From Terriglobales bacterium (lineage in GTDB: Bacteria; Acidobacteriota; Terriglobia; Terriglobales; Acidobacteriaceae): a DNA stretch of 62,944 nt. This document shows positions 1 to 9,403 of this stretch, piece by piece. A program made the position numbers and the translations under genes. Position 1 is the first letter of the stretch, and each line of letters starts with the position of its first letter. The notes beneath the pieces were generated by a model. The model saw only the letters and a program-made list of their open reading frames with translations, searched no databases and was not told the DNA's origin. The DNA lies in the NCBI GenBank assembly GCA_030038475.1, contig JASHOU010000213.1, positions 1-62,944 of the forward strand, written 5' to 3'.

Positions 1-11
1 GGGGGGGGGGG
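1..11. other. Poly-G run at window edge
   Basis: The window starts with eleven consecutive G residues and then runs straight into the sequence downstream of ftsK. A homopolymer exactly at the sequence end is typical of low-signal poly-G read tails or an assembly end. I read it as an artefact and not as biology. Confidence 0.7.
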
Positions 12-39
12 ACAAGAAACCTGGTCTACTCAACTTCCA

Positions 40-2475
40 CTACCGCATCGACTCTTCAATTTCCGAAATCCAGTCGGGACGCTTCAGCACTTCGCGCGGC
101 TTCGGACCATCGGCAGCGCCGACAATTCCATCGCGTTCCATCAAATCGATAAGATGCGCGGCGCGTCCGTAACCGATGCGAAGGCGGCGCTGGAGCAGGG
201 AAGTGGACGCCTTGCCAAACTCGACAACCAGCCGCACCGCATCGTTGAATAACGGATCGTTGTCATCGCCAGAGGGTTCGCCGGAGTCGTCGCCGACGCC
301 GTTCGCACCGTCGTATTCTTCTTTCGGCGCTTCGAGGAATTTCTCCTGATATTGCGCCTGCCCTTGCGCCTTCCAGAATTCGACGACGGACTCGATCTCT
401 TTTTCCGTCACATAAGGAGCGTGCAAGCGGTGCACGCGCGCCGAACCGGCCGGCAAATAGAGCATATCGCCGCGTCCCAGAAGCGATTCGGCGCCGTTGG
501 CGTCGAGAATGGTGCGCGAGTCGACTTTGGTCGCGACGCGGAACGAGACGCGCGCCGGGAAGTTAGCCTTGATGAGTCCGGTGATCACATCGACTGACGG
601 ACGCTGCGTAGCCAGCACTAAGTGGATGCCGACGGCTCGCGCCATTTGCGCCAGGCGAGTTATCGACTCTTCTACGTTGTTACCGTCGAGCATCATTAGA
701 TCGGCTAACTCGTCAATGATGATGACAATTTTCGGAATCGGACCGTCGTCGGGATTTGCCTGCTCGCTGAATAAGCTCGGAGTATCATCGAACAGCCGGT
801 TATAGCTGTCGATGTTACGCACGCCTTTTGCGGCGAGCAGTTTCAGACGTCGTTCCATTTCGCGTACCGCGTTGCGCAGCGCATTGGCAGCTAGTTTCGG
901 CTCGGTGATGATCGGCGTGTAGAGATGCGGAACGCCTTCGTAATTGCCCAGTTCAAGGCGCTTCGGGTCGACTAACACCAGCCTTACTTCATCGGGTGTC
1001 GACTTATAAAGAATCGACATGATCATGGCGTTGATGGCCACGCTTTTACCCGTACCCGTCGAGCCGGCAATCAGCAGGTGCGGCATACCGGCGAGATCGG
1101 CTGCGGCAATGCGTCCGTTGATGTCTTTGCCCATCGCCACGGTCAGCTTCGATTTCGAGCCGAGGAACTCAGTCGATTCGATATTTTCGCGCAGCCAGAT
1201 GATTTCGCGTTCGCGGTTCGGCACCTGGATGCCAACGGTGCTCTTGCCCGGCATGCGTTCGACGAGGATGCTCTCGGCGCGCAGAGCAAGGCAGAGATCG
1301 TCGCTCAGCCCGACAATGCGGCTATACTTGATGCCCGCTTCCGGCTTGAATTCAAAGGTGGTGACGACTGGGCCGGGATTGATTTGCGTGACCTGGCCGA
1401 GAACTTCGAACTCCGCGTATTTTGAGGTCAAAACCTGCGCGATGACTTTAAGCTCGTCTTCGTCCACCGATTGCTGCTCATCAGGACGGTGCAGCAGGCT
1501 CGACGGCGGTAGCTTGTAACTGCCGGCGATTTTGGGCAGAGTGGTTTTCGGCTTGTGGGAGTTGTCAGAGTGCTCGCTATCGGCGCGTTCGGTGACTTCG
1601 ATTTCGCCGGAGGCTGCGCCGGGATTTTCTTGTAGCGTCGCGGCGGCAGACTCGGCTTGTTCTTCCGCCAACATGCGTTCAATGCCGGTGCGCGGAGTCT
1701 GCACGCCGGGAATGTCGCGCGAATTTTCTGTGTTTCTGCTAGTGTCCTCCTCGCGCACTATCTCACGCTGCGCAGCCGCGCGCGCCGGTACAAGTTGCGC
1801 GGTCACGGTTGGTTTTTCCGCGCGGCGCTTCTCGAGTTCTCTTTGTTGGCGTTTGCGTTCGCGTTCATCCTGCCAATCCCTGAACCGATCTCTTAGCGTC
1901 AGCACGAAGGCAAAGCGAGTCGGAGCCCAGACTTCAATTGCCGCAAACGAAAAAGCGGTAGTCAGATACAGCGCAACGGCCAGCACTGTGGTGCAGACAA
2001 TGTAAGCGCCGGCAACATTGAAGTAGCGGATTAAGACATCTCCGACAATGCGCCCGAGCAAGCCTTCAATGGGGATCGCGCCCATCCAGCGCAGGTGTCC
2101 GGGAAGAATTGCAAGCAACGCGGGCACGAAGAGCAGCAGCCAGATGCCACCGAGGGTTTTCGCAATCGGGCTCTGCACCACGCGCGAACGGAACCAGCGC
2201 GCGCCGAGCAAGAGCAGAAACAGAGGGAGCAGAAACGATCCGACGCCGAATACTTGCAGCACCAGGTCAGAAAGATACGCTCCAAAGATGCCGATCCAGT
2301 TGCGCGCCGCGTGCGATCCGGTAAGAACGGAAGCGCTGTTGAGCGAGGGATCGAGCGGCGAGTAAGAAGCCAGCGCGAGGAAAAGGATGAGCGCGGAGAC
2401 GCACAGCAGGAACCCGACAAGCTCATTCAGACGGCGGTTCCGCGTGGGCGTGAAAGCCTTGGAGAAGAATGTCAT
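40..2475 (-). CDS. ftsK: DNA translocase FtsK/SpoIIIE
   Basis: Septum-anchored ATPase that pumps chromosomal DNA during division and helps dimer resolution at dif. The ATG at 2475 (MTFFSKAF) gives 811 residues; an upstream frame extension to 2517 is basic, Cys-rich and unlikely. About four membrane helices fill residues 20-190. A charged, low-complexity linker follows, then the RecA-like motor with Walker A GSTGTGKS (near residue 471) and Walker B IIIDELADLM (near 583). A C-terminal winged-helix gamma domain (about 745-805; RRLRIGYGRAAHLIDLMERDG) reads KOPS sequences. All domains are present, so the gene looks intact. It is monocistronic in this window. Confidence 0.96.
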   Translation of the reverse strand: MTFFSKAFTPTRNRRLNELVGFLLCVSALILFLALASYSPLDPSLNSASVLTGSHAARNWIGIFGAYLSDLVLQVFGVGSFLLPLFLLLLGARWFRSRVVQSPIAKTLGGIWLLLFVPALLAILPGHLRWMGAIPIEGLLGRIVGDVLIRYFNVAGAYIVCTTVLAVALYLTTAFSFAAIEVWAPTRFAFVLTLRDRFRDWQDERERKRQQRELEKRRAEKPTVTAQLVPARAAAQREIVREEDTSRNTENSRDIPGVQTPRTGIERMLAEEQAESAAATLQENPGAASGEIEVTERADSEHSDNSHKPKTTLPKIAGSYKLPPSSLLHRPDEQQSVDEDELKVIAQVLTSKYAEFEVLGQVTQINPGPVVTTFEFKPEAGIKYSRIVGLSDDLCLALRAESILVERMPGKSTVGIQVPNREREIIWLRENIESTEFLGSKSKLTVAMGKDINGRIAAADLAGMPHLLIAGSTGTGKSVAINAMIMSILYKSTPDEVRLVLVDPKRLELGNYEGVPHLYTPIITEPKLAANALRNAVREMERRLKLLAAKGVRNIDSYNRLFDDTPSLFSEQANPDDGPIPKIVIIIDELADLMMLDGNNVEESITRLAQMARAVGIHLVLATQRPSVDVITGLIKANFPARVSFRVATKVDSRTILDANGAESLLGRGDMLYLPAGSARVHRLHAPYVTEKEIESVVEFWKAQGQAQYQEKFLEAPKEEYDGANGVGDDSGEPSGDDNDPLFNDAVRLVVEFGKASTSLLQRRLRIGYGRAAHLIDLMERDGIVGAADGPKPREVLKRPDWISEIEESMR

Positions 2476-2716
2476 GTGGCAGCGACGGTGTTCGCAAGGG
2501 CAAGGTTCGCGAGGCAAACTTCACCCTACGACATCGTTACGTGGCCAGAGCTTGATAATTATGACAAGAAGGGAACGGTTCGGGCAATCCGGGAAATAGG
2601 ATAGGTTGGCAAGTTGGGTACGGGCGAATATAGCTTTCGTTAGGATTCTCCGAGCCTTTGGTTTCTCGCGAGCGTTGCCAACACGGCGCGGAAGTTGGGG
2701 CTGGAAATCGCGTGTC

Positions 2717-3613
2717 TTAACCTCCCGCTAATCTAGTGGCCCACACCAGTACCGCAATCCCCAGCACAATGCGATACATTGCAAACGGAGCGAAGCCGCG
2801 TTTTCGCACCCACGCCATAAACCACGCAACGGCTCCGTAGGCGACGATAAAGCTGACGACGAAGCCGATGCCGAGGATGACCCATTCGTGGGGAGTGATC
2901 GAGGCGACGCCGATCGGGTTCTCGTCTTTGCCGGAGACTGATTTGTAGAGCGTGTACAGCGTGGCAAGCGCCATGGTTGGCATGGAAAGAAAGAACGAGA
3001 ATTCGAGCGCTGCGGCGCGCGACATTCCCACCAACTGTCCGGCAGCGATGGTGGACATGGAGCGGGAAGTTCCGGGAAAAACGGCAGAGAGAATCTGGCA
3101 GGCGCCGATCCATACCGCTTGGCCGCCATGAATATCGTCCATTTTCCAGGTGTGAATTGGCGAATTCGGCGCGCCCGGCCCAGCTTTTTCCCACGGCGCC
3201 TTGATGGCATCGATGATCCACATCACGATACCGCCGATCAGCAGCGCGCTTCCCATTACGTAGAGACTCTCGAGGTTTTTGCCAATCACCTTGGTCAGCA
3301 GATAGGACGGCCCTGCGGTGATAACGAACGCGATCATCACCAGACTCAGCGGGTGGGTCAGGTAGTCGCAGTCTCTTTTCTCGCCCTCGGGAAATGTCGA
3401 GATCAGCTTGGCGATGTGGCTGCGGAAATAAATCGGCAAAACCAGGATCGCGCCCAGTTGAATGACGATCGAATACATCTTCCAATAGCCGCTGGAAAGC
3501 GGAACGTGCAGCAGAAGCTCGGAAAGGCGCAAATGGGCCGTGGAACTTACCGGCAGAAACTCGGTGAGGCCTTCGACAATTCCGAGCAGCACAGAAAGAA
3601 GATAGTCGTTCAA
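2717..3613 (-). CDS. uppP: Undecaprenyl-diphosphatase (UppP/BacA)
   Basis: Integral membrane phosphatase that recycles undecaprenyl pyrophosphate to the monophosphate carrier for peptidoglycan and other wall polymers; overexpression classically gives bacitracin resistance. The 298-residue length fits the family. The N-terminal motif GIVEGLTEFLPVSSTAHL holds the conserved glutamates, and PGTSRSMSTI near residue 180 is the second signature with its arginine. Several hydrophobic helices are spread over the length. The nearest minus-strand gene upstream is the M28 peptidase, 73 bp away, with a hairpin between them. Confidence 0.95.
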   Translation of the reverse strand: MNDYLLSVLLGIVEGLTEFLPVSSTAHLRLSELLLHVPLSSGYWKMYSIVIQLGAILVLPIYFRSHIAKLISTFPEGEKRDCDYLTHPLSLVMIAFVITAGPSYLLTKVIGKNLESLYVMGSALLIGGIVMWIIDAIKAPWEKAGPGAPNSPIHTWKMDDIHGGQAVWIGACQILSAVFPGTSRSMSTIAAGQLVGMSRAAALEFSFFLSMPTMALATLYTLYKSVSGKDENPIGVASITPHEWVILGIGFVVSFIVAYGAVAWFMAWVRKRGFAPFAMYRIVLGIAVLVWATRLAGG

Positions 3614-3640
3614 GGCGATCCCTCGATTTACTGACTGTGG

Positions 3641-3665
3641 AGACGCGACCAGCCGCGTCTTTTTT
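3641..3665 (+). terminator. 7-bp hairpin followed by T run
   Basis: AGACGCG and CGCGTCT pair perfectly around a 6-nt loop, and TTTTT follows on the plus strand. The shape is that of an intrinsic terminator, but both flanking genes (uppP and the M28 peptidase) are on the minus strand. It would stop only antisense transcription into the peptidase gene. On the minus strand the U tract would be on the wrong side. Confidence 0.35.
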
Positions 3666-3686
3666 GCTTAATGGAACACACTGCGT

Positions 3687-5297
3687 TTACTGTCCAATTT
3701 TTACATCTTCCGCGTACCTGCGGAAGAAACTATCTGGTTTCCACTCTGGGCGATGTTCGGTGACGGCAACGTTGATGAGCAAGCCTCGCACGATCTCTTC
3801 ATATTTCGCAGCAGCGGCAAGATCGACGGGCTGGTTTATGTCGTCGGAGGGAGCGTGATAGCGCTGTGTCAGCCAGTCTTTGAAAATCTTTTGCTCCGGC
3901 GATCCCGGTTCAGCGCCCAACTCCATCATGACGGAAGGCACGCCGTGACGAATGAAGCTGTACTGATCGCTGCGGATGAAGATGTTGCGCTGCGGTTCGG
4001 GATCGGGCTGGACTTTTACCCCCAGCGACTGGGCGACCTCACGCGCGCGATCGCCCAAATCCGATTCTTCTAGGCCCTCGACGGTGAGGATCTTCAAGGG
4101 CACGATGGGCAGAAACATGTCGGTATTGACGTCGGCAACGATGGATTTCGGAGCAACCGTCGGATGTGCCGCAAAATATTTCGAGCCCAGCAGGCCTTTT
4201 TCCTCTCCGGTCACAAGAACCAGAAGAATCGAGCGGCGAAGGTTTTCGGGATTCTTCTTGAAGCTCGCGGCCATGTCAAGAATCAAGGCGCTGCCCGAGC
4301 CGTTGTCCATGGCGCCGTTGTAAATTCGATCGCCGTTGATCGGCTCGCCGATGCCAAGGTGATCGAGGTGGGCCGAGAGCACGACGTATTCATTTTTCAG
4401 GACGGGGTCGTTTCCGGGAAGTTTGGCGACGACGTTGGCCGACTTCACGTGCGTAAGTTCGACGTGCGTTTTCGCGGCCAGCGAGACGGCGAGCGGAAAG
4501 TGGGGCAGTGGCTTGCGATCCTTGCCGAGAGCCGCAATCTCTTCGAAAGTGTGGCCGGAACCGGCAAAGAATTTTTCGGCGCTCGCAGGATTCACAGAGA
4601 GATAGATCTTTGCGCCTTCCGTTTCGTTGAACTCGGGATAGTCAAGATCCATCGACGGCCTGGTGCGATTGAGCGCGATACGAGACCAGGGAATATCCAT
4701 CGAGGCAGGATTTATGATGGAAACAATTCCCACCGCGCCAGCCGCGCGCAACGTCTTCCAGCGCTCGGCCATAGTCTGGTAATGCGAAGCGAGCGCTCCG
4801 GGAATCTCCGAAGGCGAACCGGCGAGGATCACGATAATCTTGCCGCGCACGTCGATATCGGAGAAGTCGTCGTAATTCTTCTCCGGAACTTTGAGTCCAT
4901 AGCCGGCAAACACCAGCGGAGCTTCGACCTCGGGCGCGGGCATAACCCGCGTGCTGATGTTTGCGTCTTGACCGAGGGTGAGGGGTTCACGCTTGCCGTC
5001 ACGGATCAAAGCAAGGCTGCAATCTTCTTCGACGATTTGCCGCGAGATGAACTTGACCGGCTGGTAGAAACCGTTTACGCCTGCCGGCTCCGCGCCCGCG
5101 CGCTTGAGCTGCTCGACAGCATATTTTTGCGCTTTGCGTTCACCGCGGCTGCCGGTGTCCCGGCCTTCGAGTCTATCGTCGGCGAGAACTTTGATGTGAT
5201 CCCACCAAGTCTGGCCGTCAAAATGAGTAGTGCTTTGGCCCGCGGCGGAAATCGCGAGTGACAGTAGGAACAGAAGGGTCGAGATTCTGGTTTTCAT
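3687..5297 (-). CDS. Secreted M28-family zinc aminopeptidase
   Basis: Exported peptidase expected to trim amino-terminal residues from peptides in the periplasm or outside. Residues 1-20 form a signal peptide (MKTRISTLLFLLSLAISAAG). A PA-type lid lies around 130-250. The M28 core holds the expected zinc ligands: His/Asp in SAHLDHLG, Asp in AMDNGSG, the catalytic Glu pair in GEEKGLLG, Asp in VNTDM, and a late His in QRYHAPSDD. At 536 residues it matches PA-containing M28 enzymes. A second M28 protein with a PDZ tail is at 9404-11317 on the other strand. Confidence 0.9.
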   Translation of the reverse strand: MKTRISTLLFLLSLAISAAGQSTTHFDGQTWWDHIKVLADDRLEGRDTGSRGERKAQKYAVEQLKRAGAEPAGVNGFYQPVKFISRQIVEEDCSLALIRDGKREPLTLGQDANISTRVMPAPEVEAPLVFAGYGLKVPEKNYDDFSDIDVRGKIIVILAGSPSEIPGALASHYQTMAERWKTLRAAGAVGIVSIINPASMDIPWSRIALNRTRPSMDLDYPEFNETEGAKIYLSVNPASAEKFFAGSGHTFEEIAALGKDRKPLPHFPLAVSLAAKTHVELTHVKSANVVAKLPGNDPVLKNEYVVLSAHLDHLGIGEPINGDRIYNGAMDNGSGSALILDMAASFKKNPENLRRSILLVLVTGEEKGLLGSKYFAAHPTVAPKSIVADVNTDMFLPIVPLKILTVEGLEESDLGDRAREVAQSLGVKVQPDPEPQRNIFIRSDQYSFIRHGVPSVMMELGAEPGSPEQKIFKDWLTQRYHAPSDDINQPVDLAAAAKYEEIVRGLLINVAVTEHRPEWKPDSFFRRYAEDVKIGQ

Positions 5298-5468
5298 AAT
5301 CTCCGTGGTTGGCGAAGGTTTCTAGGATAACAGGCGAGGCGCGGAGAAATCATCTCCGTAGGAGTTGAGACAATCGCCGAGAGTGTCGGAGAGCAAAAGA
5401 TATTCCCGGCAAGTGAGGGCCGGGGAAAGCCGTGGTTTACCAGCATGCCGAAGCCAAGAAGAGAAAGT

Positions 5469-7856
5469 TCAGAATGAATAGCGCAGCGACTCGGTTATGG
5501 CATTGGCGTGAAAATATCGCGGCGCGGTGGGGCCGACAAACGAACTCTGGTCCGGCGAACCCTCGTTGTACTGGTAATAATTCCAGCCCATGTTGTAGGC
5601 GAATTTGTGGCCGATATCCACGCTGAGATTGGCCACCGGCTGCTGAAATTTGTACTGAGTGGTGCCGAGCGGCTGCAGGATGTTAAATTGCGGGACGCGG
5701 CCATCCACGGCGTTGATGTTGTAGCCCACATTGGTGGTCACGCGTTTCACAGGTTTCACGCGCACCGTCGCCATTGCGAAATTGATATGGCTGTCGTAGT
5801 AGGAAGTATTGAGCAGATTATTGGACGGAGGAAGCGGCTGCGGTCCCGGACAAGCCGTAGAGCTGGAGACAAAGGGCAGCGTCACACCGGCAGGCGGCGT
5901 GTCGGCGAAGCAAATCAATCCGTTTTGCATCACGCCATTAAAGTTGTAGGCCAAATCGAACCCAACCCGTTGGCGGGGAGTGATCGAGGCGGTGAGTCCG
6001 AAGTTCTGGTTGTGCCCCACATATTGGGTGAATGCGTCGGCATTGGCATCGCGCAGAATGTTAATCGATCCTCCCACCACCGCCCAAGGCCGCGGGGTAT
6101 AGGTGGTCTGAACGCGATAGCGCGATTCCTTGCGCGGCGAGATGCGGAAAAACACATCGTTGTAATTAGAATGTTCGGCGTCGAAATTCAGCCGCAAATC
6201 ATGAGTGGGCCGCGCCCAGAAACCAAACAGCCCCGTATACTCCTCCGCGTCAATGTGGTTCAAGCCGCCGCTCATGTAGGTGGTGAAGTCATTGAGCGTT
6301 TGATCGCCATAGCGGAAACCGACACGGGTTCCCACTTTCTGCGAAATATCCCAGGCCAATTCCGTTTGATTTCTCGTCCAATCCTGATTGAACGACGATG
6401 CGGCCGTGGTGGTGACGGTGGTCGGCGCGGTTGCGGATAGAGGAGTGAGAAGGTTGCACTTGCTGGTGTTGGTGCAGTCGCTGTCAATCTCGGTGTAATT
6501 GGCATTCTCCGGACTGCGGAAGTCCCAGAGATGAAATTTCTCGATCAGGCGCAGATGTCGCGTCAGATGCAGGGTCGCCTCGAAATCGAATACATTCGAA
6601 ATTTCATTCGCACCACCCGCGCCGGTGCCGGTGAAAGCCAGGGTGTGGGTGCGCGTGATCAGGCCGGCAAAGTTTTCGTCGAGGGGCGTAGTCATGTCGG
6701 CGGAAGTATAGGAATACGATGCGATCACATCCAGCCGCTGGAGATAGTTGCTGCGTAGCCTTACGCTCTCGGTGGGGTAAGAAGTACGCACCCTCTGGTT
6801 TCGCGAATAACCGAAGTAGGCGCTGCAGGTGTTGTTGGTGAGCACCCCGTTAACCACCAGACTGGTGGAACCTTTGGGCACGGCACAGGGTTCGTTGTTG
6901 GCCGTATCAATCGACAAGCCCAACTCCACTGGAGTACCGGTGGAGAGCAGCACCGGCGCAAACGGAGCCAACTGGTAGTCGGTGTCGCCCTTGTAATAAT
7001 CGAGGAACTGGTCGTAACTGAGAACGGTACGCGGCGCAAACCGCCAATCCGCTCCCAGGCGGTAGGAGTTCATGGTCGTGTTCCAGTCCTGGAACAGCAG
7101 CGCTTCGGTGCCTTCATGAATGCTGCTGTAGGAAGGCCCGGTCATGTTGTTGTGGGAAAAGCCCACGCGAAAGCTGATCCGCGACTGCGGCAGCAGGGTC
7201 AGGTCGACATCGCTCATGCGCCGCACCGTATCAAACAGGTGGGGCGAATTCTCCACCGGAATCGAGGGGGTAGAAGTGGAAGGATTGAGCGGATTATCGA
7301 GCAGGTCAAAGTCGGAGAAATACTGATCGCGGCGGAAACTGCCGACAAAGTCGTACCACTTGTTCTTCTCCACGCGGATGCGCAGGGCGTTGTTCGGGTC
7401 GCCGCCCCAGCCAAAGCTGTTGAGAGAAAGATCGTCGAACAGCATGCCCTGGTGATCAACCGACTGCATGGAAAGCGTTTCATCGAGGAAGCGCGGCCCG
7501 GTCTGCAGGTTCACCAGCGTGTCGTACATATCGCCGCTGCCGTTGATGTCATTGGTGCGATAGCCGAGTTCCACCGACGAATGAATCAGGTAACCGCCAC
7601 TGGTAATGCCTTCCGGCTCGCCCGATGGATTCTGGTTGCCACTGGCGGATTGCGCCCAGAGGAGAGCGGATGACATCGCGATCAAGAGCACCAGAATCCT
7701 AATCGCGAGTCCACTGACCGTCCGCATGCCCGCAGCTTTCGTTTTCGAGTCTGCCTGGGCGAGGGCACGTTCGGTGATGGAAAAACCGGAAAACGGAATC
7801 CGGGAAAACGAATTGCCGGAAAAGAATGGCTGGTTGAATTGTCCTCGAAACGGCAT
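5469..7856 (-). CDS. MtrB/PioB-like outer-membrane beta-barrel
   Basis: Large porin of the decaheme-associated family, which forms the barrel through which a multiheme cytochrome passes electrons across the outer membrane. The ATG at 7856 has a GTGAGGG ribosome site 6 nt upstream. A start at 7727 (MRTVSGLAIRIL) would begin directly with a clean signal peptide ending near LLWAQ and is the alternative. A start at 7883 would overlap the upstream cytochrome gene. The mature part alternates hydrophobic and polar residues with many aromatic turns and ends in YSF, as expected for a barrel closed by a C-terminal aromatic. It directly follows the decaheme cytochrome gene, which fixes the assignment. 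No CXXCH motif is present. Confidence 0.8.
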   Translation of the reverse strand: MPFRGQFNQPFFSGNSFSRIPFSGFSITERALAQADSKTKAAGMRTVSGLAIRILVLLIAMSSALLWAQSASGNQNPSGEPEGITSGGYLIHSSVELGYRTNDINGSGDMYDTLVNLQTGPRFLDETLSMQSVDHQGMLFDDLSLNSFGWGGDPNNALRIRVEKNKWYDFVGSFRRDQYFSDFDLLDNPLNPSTSTPSIPVENSPHLFDTVRRMSDVDLTLLPQSRISFRVGFSHNNMTGPSYSSIHEGTEALLFQDWNTTMNSYRLGADWRFAPRTVLSYDQFLDYYKGDTDYQLAPFAPVLLSTGTPVELGLSIDTANNEPCAVPKGSTSLVVNGVLTNNTCSAYFGYSRNQRVRTSYPTESVRLRSNYLQRLDVIASYSYTSADMTTPLDENFAGLITRTHTLAFTGTGAGGANEISNVFDFEATLHLTRHLRLIEKFHLWDFRSPENANYTEIDSDCTNTSKCNLLTPLSATAPTTVTTTAASSFNQDWTRNQTELAWDISQKVGTRVGFRYGDQTLNDFTTYMSGGLNHIDAEEYTGLFGFWARPTHDLRLNFDAEHSNYNDVFFRISPRKESRYRVQTTYTPRPWAVVGGSINILRDANADAFTQYVGHNQNFGLTASITPRQRVGFDLAYNFNGVMQNGLICFADTPPAGVTLPFVSSSTACPGPQPLPPSNNLLNTSYYDSHINFAMATVRVKPVKRVTTNVGYNINAVDGRVPQFNILQPLGTTQYKFQQPVANLSVDIGHKFAYNMGWNYYQYNEGSPDQSSFVGPTAPRYFHANAITESLRYSF

Positions 7857-7866
7857 CGGTTCGCCC

Positions 7867-8823
7867 TCACTTGAAAAAGACATCGCTGAAGTTGGAGCCG
7901 TGAATCTGGCTGTGGCACATGGTGCACGCCTGGTATTTCGCCGACTGATTGTGTACCGGACCCGCCGGCGAAACCCCCGGGAAGGTGTGGCACTGCAGAC
8001 AGAGCATGTTGGTCAGGCTGACTTTAAGCAGCTTGGGATTGCTGGAACCGTGGGGCGTATGGCAACTGCTGCAGCCCTCGGTTTTTACCGGCACGTGCTC
8101 GTAGACGAAAGGCCCTTGCTTATCGACATGGCACTTGTAGCAAACCGCGTCGCCGTTAGGCTGCTCGCGTACCTGGCGCAGGACCCCGGTGCCGTGTGGG
8201 TTGTGGCAGTCGTTGCACTCGACCAGGCCTTCATTCACGCGGTGGTGATAGGGCTTGGCGAAATCCGCCTTTTCCGAGGTATGGCAGCCATAGCACAACT
8301 GCGGCTGGCTTTCGACCAGCAGGTGCTCGCTTTCTTTGGCATGATGCGGGGAGTGGCAGTCCAGGCAGCCGACATCGCTGCTGGAGTGAGCCGATGCGGC
8401 GAAATGCGACTGCTCGTGCGCATTGCCGTGGCAGCTCAAACAACGGGCGCTGGTCTGCTGCCGTGACGCGTCCTTGAAGGTGAAGATTTTGGTTACGTCG
8501 CCGCCTCCGGCCACATGCTCCGCGCCGGGACCATGGCAGCCTTCGCAACCCTGATGGGCCGGCCCGCCCTTGGTGTCGAGCGTCGTCTTCCAGTGCGGCG
8601 TCTTTTCCCACGAGTTGTAAATGTCCTCGTGACAGGTCTTGCAGGTCTCCGATCCCACGTACTTTGAGGCGTCGACCGAGAATGCGGAAGCAGGCAACGC
8701 GCTGGCTTTCTGAGGGTCCTCAGCCTGAGCTCTCAACGCGGCCACGGCGGCGCCGACAAAACATAGAGCGGCAAAAAGAATAAATCGACTGGTCCTGCAA
8801 TTGGTTCGCATAATCATGCGCAT
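7867..8823 (-). CDS. DmsE/MtrA-like decaheme c-type cytochrome
   Basis: Periplasmic electron carrier that would sit inside the neighbouring barrel. I count ten CXXCH heme sites in order: CKTCH, CEGCH, CLSCH, CLDCH, CYGCH, CNDCH, CYKCH, CSSCH, CLQCH, CTMCH. The ATG at 8823 follows an AAGGAGG ribosome site 5 nt upstream; the reading frame extends to 8856 but lacks such a site. Residues from the start to about AAVAALRAQA form a signal peptide. At 318 residues it matches the DmsE/MtrA class. The stop lies 10 nt upstream of the barrel start, so the pair is an operon. No outer-surface MtrC/OmcA or inner-membrane CymA gene is adjacent. Confidence 0.92.
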   Translation of the reverse strand: MRMIMRTNCRTSRFILFAALCFVGAAVAALRAQAEDPQKASALPASAFSVDASKYVGSETCKTCHEDIYNSWEKTPHWKTTLDTKGGPAHQGCEGCHGPGAEHVAGGGDVTKIFTFKDASRQQTSARCLSCHGNAHEQSHFAASAHSSSDVGCLDCHSPHHAKESEHLLVESQPQLCYGCHTSEKADFAKPYHHRVNEGLVECNDCHNPHGTGVLRQVREQPNGDAVCYKCHVDKQGPFVYEHVPVKTEGCSSCHTPHGSSNPKLLKVSLTNMLCLQCHTFPGVSPAGPVHNQSAKYQACTMCHSQIHGSNFSDVFFK

Positions 8824-9403
8824 GCCCCTCCTTGACACCGGCGCTTGGTCATCCATGTCATGGGCGTCAATGTGGTCTGACTTCGAAATTGGAATGAAAT
8901 TTGTTGTTCACAGTTTGCCCCATCCATTTCCCGATCATGAACCGGTTCTGCTCCAGTCAGGAGGCGCCAATCAATAAAGCCATTACGCCGCATTCCTAAC
9001 CATCGGCCCAATATCAGCAATCTTTAGCATAACCCTATCGTTGCTGGATCGGTGTGAGCGGAGGTTCGCAGGCGGGGCGCCTCTCACGATGCGATATATC
9101 CTTAGGTACCTAGGATGGTATCGCAAGTTAGCCTGTAGCGACCGTGGTCGACAGCGAGCTAAACAATAGGTGATACGACGAGATCGCATATTGTGGATGA
9201 TATCCATCAACTTACAGTTGACAAGTAACTGGTTGGACGTAGCATAAGTTGTCTCCGTGTCCGTATGGGGAATGTATCGGCGATTACTCAGGATTGTCTG
9301 TGATGAACAAACAATGTGTCCGTGATGAAACCAATGGTGATGGAGCAATGAATCGGGAGCTAAGCTCCGTACGAACGGATGGTACGAACGACGGGTCGAG
9401 AAT
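8824..9403. other. 580-bp intergenic region with a weak promoter match
   Basis: Divergent region between the cytochrome operon (minus) and the M28-PDZ gene (plus). An open frame on the minus strand (8983-9543) has no family resemblance, a biased composition and overlaps the real plus-strand gene, so I do not call it. At 9230-9257 a TTGACA is followed after 16 nt by TAGCAT, a modest sigma-70-like promoter pointing toward the peptidase. No RNA gene was recognised. Confidence 0.4.

Noticed and set aside
4164-5261. Plus-strand open frame of 365 codons opposite the M28 peptidase
   Set aside because: Antisense shadow of a gene whose signal peptide and zinc ligands are all in place.
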